In this document: piece by piece, positions 5,432-11,207 of the stretch | Numbering within the stretch: position 1 is the first letter of the stretch | Layout of the letters: each line of letters starts with the position of its first letter | Assembly: GCA_023424135.1 (NCBI GenBank) | Contig: JAFAEH010000299.1 | Location: 1-11,207 of the forward strand | Origin: Actinomycetes bacterium | GTDB taxonomy: Bacteria; Actinomycetota; Actinomycetes; Actinomycetales; Cellulomonadaceae | Direction: 5' to 3' | DNA: 11,207 bases | Made by a program: the position numbers and the translations under genes | Notes under the pieces: model-generated | Seen by the model: only the letters and a program-made list of their open reading frames with translations | What the model was told of the DNA's origin: nothing | Databases searched by the model: none

Positions 5432-6784
5432 ATGAAGAAGAGCAAGCTCGTCGTCGGCGCGACCTGCGCCGCGCTGGTCGGCGCGCTCGCGCTCACCGCG
5501 TGCAGCAGCGACAGCGGCGGCGGTGACGACGGGAGCAAGAAGATCACCTTCATGTTCCGCGGCGGCACCGACGAGAAGGCGGCTTACCAGGCCGCCATCG
5601 ACAAGTACACCGAGGCGACCGGCGTGAAGGTCGACGTCATCGTCACCGACGCCGACCAGTACGCGACCAAGCTCCAGGCCGCGGTCGCCGGCAACGCGGT
5701 GCCGGACGTGTTCTACATCGAGCAGGCGTCGCTGCAGTCGTACGTCGCGTCGGGCGTCCTGGCGGACATCACCGACCAGGTCGAGGCCTCGGGCGTCGAC
5801 CTGGACAACATCTGGCAGTACGGCGTCGACTCCTACCGCTTCGACGGCACGTTGCAGGGCACGCCCGAGGGCCGCCTCTACGGCCTGCCCAAGGACCTCG
5901 GCCCGTTCTCCTTCGGGTACAACAAGACGATGCTCGAGGCCGCCGGCATCCCCCTGCCGGACAAGGACACCCCTCTGACGTGGGACGAGTTCGTCGCGAT
6001 CTGCAAGCAGCTCACCACCGACACCGACGGCGACGGCACCGTCGACCAGTGGGGCACCGGGCTGAACGTGCAGTGGAACCTGCAGTCGATGGTCTGGAGC
6101 AACGGCGGCGACTGGGTGAACGCGGACCGCACCGAGGTCACCGTCGACACCCCCGAGTTCGCCGAGGCCCTGCAGAAGTTCGCCGACCTGACGAACGTCG
6201 ACCAGGTCACGCCGTCGACCGCGGACGCCCAGACCCTCGACACCTACCAGCGCTGGATGGCCGGTGAGATCGGCTTCTTCCCGGTCGGCCCGTGGGACGT
6301 GAGCGTCTACAACGAGCTCGACTTCGACTACGACCTCATCCCCTGGCCCACCGTCGGTGGCGACGAGTCGGCCACGTGGATCGGGTCGCTCGGCATCGGC
6401 GTGTCCGCCACGTCGAAGTACCCCGAGGACGCCGTCAAGCTGGTGACCTACCTGTCCGCCGACCCCGAGGCGCAGCAGACCCTCGTCGACGCGAACATCC
6501 AGATCCCCAACCTGATCGACGTGGCCCAGGAGTGGGCCGGCGCGGCCGACGCCCAGCCCGCCAACCGCCAGGAGTTCCTGGACATCGTCGAGGACTACGG
6601 TCGCGCGATGCCCGCGGCGTTCACCTACGGCGCCGCGTGGTACGACGAGCTGTGGACGAACATCCAGCCCGTCCTCGACGGTGAGAAGACCGCCGCGGAC
6701 TACCTGGCCGAGGTGCAGCCGCGCATGCAGGCGCTGCTGGACGAGTCGAACACCAACGCCGAGCAGGCCTTCGCCGGCCAGTGA
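5432..6784 (+). CDS. Lipoprotein sugar-binding protein of a CUT1 ABC importer
   Basis: A 450-residue extracellular solute-binding protein (family 1, MalE/AraN-like) that captures sugars outside the membrane and delivers them to the two permeases encoded next. The signal peptide (1-23) ends in lipobox LTAC with Cys24 as the lipid anchor, followed by a Ser/Gly/Asp-rich tether (25-36). The mature lobe begins KKITFMFRGG (36-45), and VPDVFYIEQ (90-98) is the typical first-lobe strand. DTDGDGTVDQWG (197-208) is an EF-hand-like Ca2+ loop often found in this family. MAGEIGFFPVGPWDV and AMPAAFTYGAAWYDELW line the C-terminal lobe. The ligand is inferred to be arabino-oligosaccharides from the flanking GH43 and GH27 genes. 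The ATG has GGGAGG (5419-5424) at 7-nt spacing. It is first in a four-gene operon behind tandem operators. Confidence 0.93.
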   Translation: MKKSKLVVGATCAALVGALALTACSSDSGGGDDGSKKITFMFRGGTDEKAAYQAAIDKYTEATGVKVDVIVTDADQYATKLQAAVAGNAVPDVFYIEQASLQSYVASGVLADITDQVEASGVDLDNIWQYGVDSYRFDGTLQGTPEGRLYGLPKDLGPFSFGYNKTMLEAAGIPLPDKDTPLTWDEFVAICKQLTTDTDGDGTVDQWGTGLNVQWNLQSMVWSNGGDWVNADRTEVTVDTPEFAEALQKFADLTNVDQVTPSTADAQTLDTYQRWMAGEIGFFPVGPWDVSVYNELDFDYDLIPWPTVGGDESATWIGSLGIGVSATSKYPEDAVKLVTYLSADPEAQQTLVDANIQIPNLIDVAQEWAGAADAQPANRQEFLDIVEDYGRAMPAAFTYGAAWYDELWTNIQPVLDGEKTAADYLAEVQPRMQALLDESNTNAEQAFAGQ

Positions 6785-6790
6785 GACCGA

Positions 6791-6826
6791 GCCCGGCCGC
6801 CGCTCCCCTTCGAGCGGCGGCCGGGC
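6791..6826 (+). other. Strong intercistronic hairpin after the binding-protein gene
   Basis: Seven bases after the binding-protein stop codon, GCCCGGCCGCCGCTC (6791-6805) and GAGCGGCGGCCGGGC (6812-6826) form a perfect 15-bp stem with a 6-nt loop, CCCTTC. No T-tract follows, and the first permease starts 25 nt downstream. The likely role is 3' protection of the binding-protein mRNA and partial termination, so that binding protein is made in excess over permeases, as known for malE-malF in enterobacteria. Confidence 0.75.
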
Positions 6827-6851
6827 CCGTCGGCACGAGAGAGGAACCCCG

Positions 6852-7814
6852 ATGTCACGGACCACCGAGGCGGCTCCGGCGACCGCCGCACCGGCGGGCG
6901 ACGCCCCACCCCTGCTGCGTACCAAGAAGCAGCGCGACCGGCTGCACCGCCAGGAGCACCTGTGGGCCGCCGCGTTCGTCGCGCTGCCCGTGCTCGGCTT
7001 CCTGCTGTTCACGCTCTACCCCGTCGGCTTCGCCGCGTACGCGTCGCTGACGAACTGGAACGGCCTGGGCCCGATGCGCTTCATCGGCCTGGACAACTAC
7101 ACCCGGCTGCTGGGCGACGAGTACTTCCGCCAGAGCCTGTTCAACACGTTCTTCTACATGATCGGCATCCCGATCGGGCTGATCCTGTCCCTGCTGCTCG
7201 CGATCGCCCTGAACCGGCGCATCCCCGGCCGCACGGCGTTCCGCACCATCTACTACATCCCGGTGATCTCCTCGCTCGCCGCCATCGCGATCGTCTGGCA
7301 GTTCGCCTACAACGGCGACTACGGCCTCGTGAACCAGGTGCTCGCCGTGTTCGGCATCGACGGCCCCAACTGGCTGCAGGACCGCACCTGGGTCAAGCCC
7401 GCGCTCATCGCGATGATGGTCTGGAAGGGCATGGGCTACTCCATGCTGCTGTACCTCGCCGCGATCCAGTCGGTGCCGTCCTCGCTGTACGAGGCCGCGT
7501 CGCTCGACGGCGCCGGGTTCTGGCAGAAGCTACGCTCGATCACCCTGCCGATGGTCCGACCGGTGACGTTCTTCCTGGTCGTGACCAACATCATCGCCGG
7601 CGCGCAGCTGTTCACCGAGATCAACATCATGACGCCGACCGGTGGACCGGAGTTCAGCTCGGCGTCCGTGGTCTGGTACATCTGGCGCCAGGCCTTCCGC
7701 TACCAGCAGATGGGGTACGCGACGGCCATGGCCGTCGTGCTCGGCATCCTCATCTTCATCATCACGCTGATCCAGTTCCGCCTGAACCGGCGCAACAGCT
7801 TCAGCATCGACTGA
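6852..7814 (+). CDS. CUT1 ABC sugar importer, MalF-type permease
   Basis: A 320-residue inner-membrane permease, one half of the channel. After a 36-residue cytoplasmic N-terminus it has six predicted membrane segments, near 38-62, 97-120, 134-152, 182-205, 236-256 and 287-308. The EAA loop, which docks the ATPase, is YEAASLDGAGFWQKLRSITLP (213-233), with the conserved Glu-Ala-Ala and Gly. The early segment LPVLGFLLFTLYPVGFAAYASLTNW (45-69) is typical of MalF/UgpA/AraP proteins. The ATG at 6852 has GAGAGG upstream; in-frame codons before it merely shadow the binding-protein gene and hairpin. It is separated from the binding-protein gene by the 15-bp hairpin, and its stop is 10 nt before the second permease. 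Confidence 0.94.
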   Translation: MSRTTEAAPATAAPAGDAPPLLRTKKQRDRLHRQEHLWAAAFVALPVLGFLLFTLYPVGFAAYASLTNWNGLGPMRFIGLDNYTRLLGDEYFRQSLFNTFFYMIGIPIGLILSLLLAIALNRRIPGRTAFRTIYYIPVISSLAAIAIVWQFAYNGDYGLVNQVLAVFGIDGPNWLQDRTWVKPALIAMMVWKGMGYSMLLYLAAIQSVPSSLYEAASLDGAGFWQKLRSITLPMVRPVTFFLVVTNIIAGAQLFTEINIMTPTGGPEFSSASVVWYIWRQAFRYQQMGYATAMAVVLGILIFIITLIQFRLNRRNSFSID

Positions 7815-7824
7815 GGGCCGACCC

Positions 7825-8718
7825 ATGACCACGATCCCCGTCCTGGACCGCACCCGCGCCCGCGCGCTGGGCCGTCGCACCTCGACCGGCGAGAGCCGCG
7901 CCGTCAACGTGGCGCTGTTCGTCGTCCTCGCGATCTTCGCCGTCGCGATGCTCGCACCGCTGCTGTGGATGTTCACCACCGCCGTGAAGACCAAGCTCGA
8001 GGTCTTCGCCCTGCCGCCGGTGCTCTGGCCTGCCGAGCCGCAGTGGGAGACGTTCGTCCGCATGTGGAGCGAGGCCCCGATCCTGTCGGGCTTCCGCAAC
8101 AGCCTCATCGTCGCGACGTCCGTCACCGTGGTCGGCTCGGCGACCTCCGCACTGGCTGCCTTCGCGCTCGCCAAGATGCGACTGCCGGGCAAGAACGCGA
8201 TCTTCCTCGGACTGCTGTCCGGCCTGATGATCCCCTACCCGACGATCATGATCCCGCAGTTCGTCATGTTCTCCCGGCTGCACTGGGTGGACACCCTGCT
8301 GCCGCTGATCGTGCCGCTGCTGTTCGGCAACATCATCATGATCTTCTTCATCCGGCAGTACCTCGAGACGGTCCCCGACTCGCTCATCGAGGCCGCGAAG
8401 ATCGACGGTGCGTCGTACCTGCGCATCTTCGGCCGCATGATCGTCCCGATGATCCGCCCGGCGATCGCGGCGCAGTTCATCCTGTGGTTCATGACGATCT
8501 GGAACGACTACCTCGCGCCGATCCTCTACCTGAACAGCCCGAACAAGCAGACCCTGCAGGTCGTCATCGCCAACCTCAACGTGGAGTTCGCCACGCAGCG
8601 CGACTACCCGCTGATCATGGCGGCCTCCGTCGTGGCGCTGCTGCCGATCCTCATCGTGTTCCTGATCTTCCAGCGGCAGATCATCGAGTCCGTCGCGCTC
8701 ACGGGCACCAAGGGGTAG
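7825..8718 (+). CDS. CUT1 ABC sugar importer, MalG-type permease
   Basis: A 297-residue inner-membrane permease, the partner of the preceding one. A short cytoplasmic N-terminus (1-26) is followed by six predicted membrane segments, near 27-50, 92-116, 124-147, 157-176, 212-233 and 262-284. Its EAA loop is LIEAAKIDGASYLRIFGRMIVP (187-208). FRNSLIVATSVTV (90-102) and PYPTIMIPQF (137-146) are characteristic of the MalG/AraQ side. The ATG is preceded by GAGGG overlapping the stop of the first permease. No ATP-binding subunit is encoded in the operon, so a shared MsiK/MsmX-type ATPase encoded elsewhere must energise transport. The next gene starts 4 nt after its stop codon. Confidence 0.94.
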   Translation: MTTIPVLDRTRARALGRRTSTGESRAVNVALFVVLAIFAVAMLAPLLWMFTTAVKTKLEVFALPPVLWPAEPQWETFVRMWSEAPILSGFRNSLIVATSVTVVGSATSALAAFALAKMRLPGKNAIFLGLLSGLMIPYPTIMIPQFVMFSRLHWVDTLLPLIVPLLFGNIIMIFFIRQYLETVPDSLIEAAKIDGASYLRIFGRMIVPMIRPAIAAQFILWFMTIWNDYLAPILYLNSPNKQTLQVVIANLNVEFATQRDYPLIMAASVVALLPILIVFLIFQRQIIESVALTGTKG

Positions 8719-8722
8719 GGCC

Positions 8723-10129
8723 ATGACGACCCTCGACCCGGCCGTGGAACCCGACACCACCGGCTGGGGGGCGGAGCACGCCCACGACCCGACCGCGGTG
8801 CGCGACGACGACGGCACCTACTGGCTCTTCTCGACCGACGCGTACGCCGACGGCCCGGTCCGCGGGGGCGTGCAGGTCCGACGCTCCGAGGACCTCGTGA
8901 CGTGGACGTTCCACGGCTGGGCGCTGCCCGGCGTGCCGGCCGCAGCCGCCGCGTGGGCGGGCGCCGAGGGCCTGTGGGCGCCCGAGGTCGTGCGCGTCGG
9001 CGAGCAGTGGCGCATGTACTGGTCGGCGTCGTCGTTCGGCTCGCGCCGCTCGGCGATCGGCCTGGCCGTCGCCGACCACCCGGCCGGTCCGTGGCACGAC
9101 CGCGGGCTCGTCGTGACGAGCCGCGAGGTCCCGGCCGACGCGACCGGCTCACCGCACGGCGACGGCCCCCCGAACGCGATCGACGCCGCGTACGTCGTCG
9201 ACGCGGGCCGGGCGGACGACGCCCCCGGCGCGGACGAGGCCGGTCGGCCGGGGGCGTCCGGTCAGCGGGAACGGCACTGGCTCGTGTACGGGTCGTTCTT
9301 CGGCGGCCTGCACGCGCTCGAGCTCGACCCCGCGACCGGGCTGGCGCTCGACGCCCCCGGGCCCGGTGAGCCGAGCCCCGGGCCCGGGGTGCTCCTCGCA
9401 CGGCGCGCACCCGAGGTCGAGGGTGCGCTCGAGGGCCCGTACGTCCTGGCCCGCCCCGGTGGCGGGTGGGCCATGCTCGCGTCGTGGGACTCGCTGTTCT
9501 CCACGTACCACGTGCGCACGGCCGTCGCCGACGACGTCACGGGTCCCTACCGCGACCGGCTCGGCCGTGACCTGCGGGACCCGTCGCACGACGCCGGCAC
9601 GGTCGTGCTCGCCGGGCACCGCCTCACCGGCGGACCCGGCCTGCGTGCACCGGGCCACGGCGCGGTCCTCACCGAGCCGACCGCACCGGGCCGGTTCGGG
9701 CGTCAGCTCTTCGTCCACCACGTCCGCGACGAGGACGCGCCGACCCGCCACCGTGTGCAGGTGCGCCGCCTCGTGTGGACGCACGACGGGTGGCCGCTGA
9801 TCAGCCCGCAGCCGTGGGCCGGCCCCGACCGCGAGGTCGACGACGAGTCCCGCTGGCCCACCGACCCGGCGGTGCTCGACGGGCCGTGGGAGGTGCTCGA
9901 CGTCTGCGCCGACCCCACGCGCGTCGTCGACTCCCGCAGCGCGGACCTGGGCCTGGACGACGTGCAGTCGCTCGGCGCCGGCCGGTTCACGGCCCGCCGC
10001 CACGACGACGGCGCGCACGTAGCCCTCGTCGCGTTCCCCGGCTGGGACGCCGTGCTCGACCGGCCCGCGCTCGTCGTCGTCGCGCTCGACGACCGGGGCC
10101 GCGCCACCGCGGCAACCCGCCCCGCCTGA
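8723..10129 (+). CDS. Cytoplasmic GH43 arabinanase/arabinosidase
   Basis: A 468-residue GH43 enzyme without signal peptide or membrane segment, so it acts on imported oligosaccharides. The catalytic triad is base Asp22 (AHDPTAV), Asp154 (NAIDAAYV) and acid Glu237 (ALEGPYV). WAPEVV (85-90), WSASSFGSRRSAIGLA (100-115) and GSFFGG (190-195) are the counterparts of motifs in the secreted GH43 of the same locus. The blade-five His is kept here (APGHGAV, His312). Two Gly/Pro/Ala/Asp-rich insertions stand out, at about 161-183 and 203-224; the second contains the repeat PGPG twice. A C-terminal domain (about 385-468, from DGPWEVLDV on) resembles the beta-rich extension of bacterial GH43 arabinanases. 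Endo or exo action cannot be decided. An AGGGG run precedes the ATG at 8723, and the gene ends the operon ahead of a hairpin. Confidence 0.9.
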   Translation: MTTLDPAVEPDTTGWGAEHAHDPTAVRDDDGTYWLFSTDAYADGPVRGGVQVRRSEDLVTWTFHGWALPGVPAAAAAWAGAEGLWAPEVVRVGEQWRMYWSASSFGSRRSAIGLAVADHPAGPWHDRGLVVTSREVPADATGSPHGDGPPNAIDAAYVVDAGRADDAPGADEAGRPGASGQRERHWLVYGSFFGGLHALELDPATGLALDAPGPGEPSPGPGVLLARRAPEVEGALEGPYVLARPGGGWAMLASWDSLFSTYHVRTAVADDVTGPYRDRLGRDLRDPSHDAGTVVLAGHRLTGGPGLRAPGHGAVLTEPTAPGRFGRQLFVHHVRDEDAPTRHRVQVRRLVWTHDGWPLISPQPWAGPDREVDDESRWPTDPAVLDGPWEVLDVCADPTRVVDSRSADLGLDDVQSLGAGRFTARRHDDGAHVALVAFPGWDAVLDRPALVVVALDDRGRATAATRPA

Positions 10130-10133
10130 TCCC

Positions 10134-10169
10134 CTGACGTCCGGGCGGCCGTCCCCGCCCGGGCGTCAG
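10134..10169 (+). terminator. Hairpin terminator of the transport-GH43 operon
   Basis: Four bases after the GH43 stop, CTGACGTCCGGGCGG (10134-10148) and CCGCCCGGGCGTCAG (10155-10169) form a 15-bp stem with a single G-U wobble and a 6-nt loop. There is no T-run, as is common for actinobacterial intrinsic-type terminators. Its place at the end of the co-directional gene set supports a terminator role. Confidence 0.7.
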
Positions 10170-10309
10170 CAGTCCAGCCGCTCCCCGCCGGACGCACCGT
10201 CGTCCCACCGCAGCCACGCGTGAGACGCGCGCCTGAGCCCGTGCCAGGTGCGTGAGCACGGCGGACGGCTCCCGAGGTGAGGCGGACCCACGCCCTGACG
10301 TCACGCAGG

Positions 10310-10370
10310 TTGTCCACAGGTTCGAGACGGGCACCCCGTCGAACTGCCCCGAACCGGTACGTTCCCGGAC
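10310..10370 (+). promoter_or_regulatory. Upstream region of the lipoprotein gene: -10 box and DnaA-box-like site
   Basis: TACGTT (10358-10363) fits the TANNNT -10 pattern and ends 7 nt before the ATG at 10371, and no Shine-Dalgarno is present, so the lipoprotein mRNA is probably leaderless. I see no good -35. TTGTCCACA (10310-10318) equals the DnaA-box consensus of high-GC actinobacteria, but it is single. The rest of the gap after the terminator (10170-10309) holds only the 8-bp palindrome TGACGTCA (10296-10303). Confidence 0.35.
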
Positions 10371-10964
10371 ATGCGGATGCGTCAGGCAGCAAGGGTCATC
10401 GTCATGATCACCGCGTTCGGACTCCTGGTCACCGGGTGCACGGACGACCCGGCCCCGGTCGAGACGACACCGGCGAGCACCCCCTCCCTCTCCCCGTCCC
10501 CGACACCCACAACGACCCCCGACGCCCCCACCCCGCCGCAACGCCCCGAGGCGATGTCGGTGGCGGACGCCGACGGGGCCGCAGCAGCAGCAGCGTTCTT
10601 CCTCTCCGAGCTCTACCCGTACACGTACGGATCGCGTGACCTGACCGAGTGGAACGCACTGTCGGGGCAGGACTGCGTGCTGTGCAACAGCGTCCGCAGC
10701 GATGTCGAGACCCTTCTCGCGAATGACGAGACGTCTCAGCCCGGCGACGTCTCGGTCGAGTGGGCAACCGGTGGTGAGGTCACTCAGGGCCAGTGGTACC
10801 GAGCCGAGCTCCGGCTCCACCAGGGCGAGTCACGGCGGTACTCAGGCGACGGCACACACGTCTCCACCACACCCGGTGCGACTGTCGACGCACTCGTCGT
10901 CCTGACGTGGGACGGATCGTGGACGATCGACGCCGTCGACTTCACCATCGTGGGCGCGTCGTGA
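10371..10964 (+). CDS. Small lipoprotein of DUF6318 type, function unknown
   Basis: A 197-residue predicted lipoprotein. The signal peptide carries Arg residues at 2, 4 and 8, and its hydrophobic core runs into lipobox LVTGC with Cys23. A Ser/Thr/Pro tether follows (28-58). The globular part starts RPEAMSVADADGAAAAAAFFLSELYPYTYGSRDLTEWNALSG (59-99) and contains CVLC (102-105). From memory this layout, including the Trp-Leu-Ser-Cys-Cys arrangement, matches the actinobacterial DUF6318 family. Later strands (WYRAELRL, 142-149; VDALVVLTWDGSWTIDAVDFTI, 172-193) suggest an NTF2-like or similar alpha+beta fold. Start: ATG at 10371, with a second ATG two codons later; the first fits a leaderless transcript. 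It overlaps the next gene as GTGA. Its codons are somewhat less GC-biased than those of the arabinan genes. No function can be assigned. Confidence 0.8.
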   Translation: MRMRQAARVIVMITAFGLLVTGCTDDPAPVETTPASTPSLSPSPTPTTTPDAPTPPQRPEAMSVADADGAAAAAAFFLSELYPYTYGSRDLTEWNALSGQDCVLCNSVRSDVETLLANDETSQPGDVSVEWATGGEVTQGQWYRAELRLHQGESRRYSGDGTHVSTTPGATVDALVVLTWDGSWTIDAVDFTIVGAS

Positions 10965-11207
10965 TCTCGCGGACGATCGCCTCGTCGCTGCTGATGGGTG
11001 CGCTCTTCCTCAGCGCCGAGGGAGGCTTCGTCCACCAAGCCGCACTGGCTCGCGACGCAGCTGTGCTCGACGCGGCGCGTGGTCACGCCGAGCAGCAGGC
11101 GCACGAGGCACGCAAGGGCACCCCCGCCTACGAGCTGGCCCAGTACCAGCGCGCACCACGATGCAACGTGTCCGGACCCGTACCGACCACACCACTGAAC
11201 GGCCCCT
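10961..11207 (+). CDS. Secreted hypothetical protein, truncated by the window end
   Basis: A frame opens at GTG 10961, overlapping the lipoprotein stop as GTGA, and stays open for 82 codons to the end of the window. The N-terminus, MISRTIASSLLMGALFLSAE, is a plausible signal peptide or membrane anchor. It is followed by an Ala/Arg/Glu/His-rich, probably helical stretch (27-52) and then AYELAQYQRAPRCNVSGPV with one Cys (68). The four-base overlap indicates coupling with the DUF6318 gene and a shared envelope role. I do not recognise the family, and the C-terminus lies outside. The residual frames in this part (10998-11198 and 11010-11195) are shadows. Confidence 0.65.
   Translation, partial: MISRTIASSLLMGALFLSAEGGFVHQAALARDAAVLDAARGHAEQQAHEARKGTPAYELAQYQRAPRCNVSGPVPTTPLNGP

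Noticed and set aside
5267..7012. Long minus-strand frame (581 codons) opposite the binding-protein gene
   Set aside because: It is an antisense shadow caused by high GC in the third codon position. It has no domain signature, and the opposite strand encodes a clear lipoprotein with ribosome site and lipobox.
7801..8817. Minus-strand 338-codon frame across the MalG-type permease
   Set aside because: Its His/Arg/Asp-rich composition is that of an antisense shadow; the plus strand has six membrane segments and an EAA loop.
1..11207. CRISPR arrays, insertion sequences, rRNA, riboswitches or phage attachment sites
   Set aside because: No regularly spaced repeats, transposase-like products, terminal inverted repeats or conserved RNA cores were seen. 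The only clustered repeats are the operator copies.

Overview
The window is very GC-rich, with dense G/C third positions, GTG starts and Streptomyces-like promoter hexamers. This points to a high-GC Gram-positive actinobacterium. The gene content (glutaredoxin-Rex pair, secreted and intracellular arabinan enzymes, MalFG-type importer without an ATPase) best fits a plant-polysaccharide degrader of the Micrococcales such as Cellulomonas or a relative. The genus is inferred, not proven.

Left part (1-2609): a leftward pair, glutaredoxin-like protein then the NADH-sensing repressor Rex, separated by 3 nt. Divergent from it are a HAD-IB phosphatase and a GNAT acetyltransferase that overlap by one base. 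The HAD gene has no Shine-Dalgarno and a TACAGT -10 box 6 nt before its GTG, so it is probably leaderless.

Centre (2638-10129): a divergent arabinan/arabino-oligosaccharide utilisation locus. Leftward run a GH27 enzyme without a signal peptide and a GH43 endo-arabinanase-like enzyme with an N-terminal membrane anchor or signal sequence. Rightward run a lipoprotein sugar-binding protein, two CUT1-type permeases and a second, cytoplasmic GH43. The 330-bp divergent region holds one imperfect palindrome at the GH27 promoter and two 13-bp tandem repeats at the transporter promoter. All share the core TCTACA/CAACGTTG/TGTAGA typical of a LacI-family operator, and each lies over a predicted transcription start. 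In the GH27 protein the second Asp of the usual substrate-binding Asp-Asp pair is Ile49, the known mark of beta-L-arabinopyranosidases. The proposed flow is: surface GH43 cuts arabinan; binding protein and permeases import the oligosaccharides, powered by an ATPase encoded elsewhere; cytosolic GH43 and GH27 then release L-arabinose. A 15-bp hairpin follows the binding-protein gene and a second 15-bp hairpin closes the operon.

Right part (10130-11207): a putatively leaderless small lipoprotein of DUF6318 type is coupled by a GTGA overlap to a secreted protein that runs off the window. Both are of unknown function.
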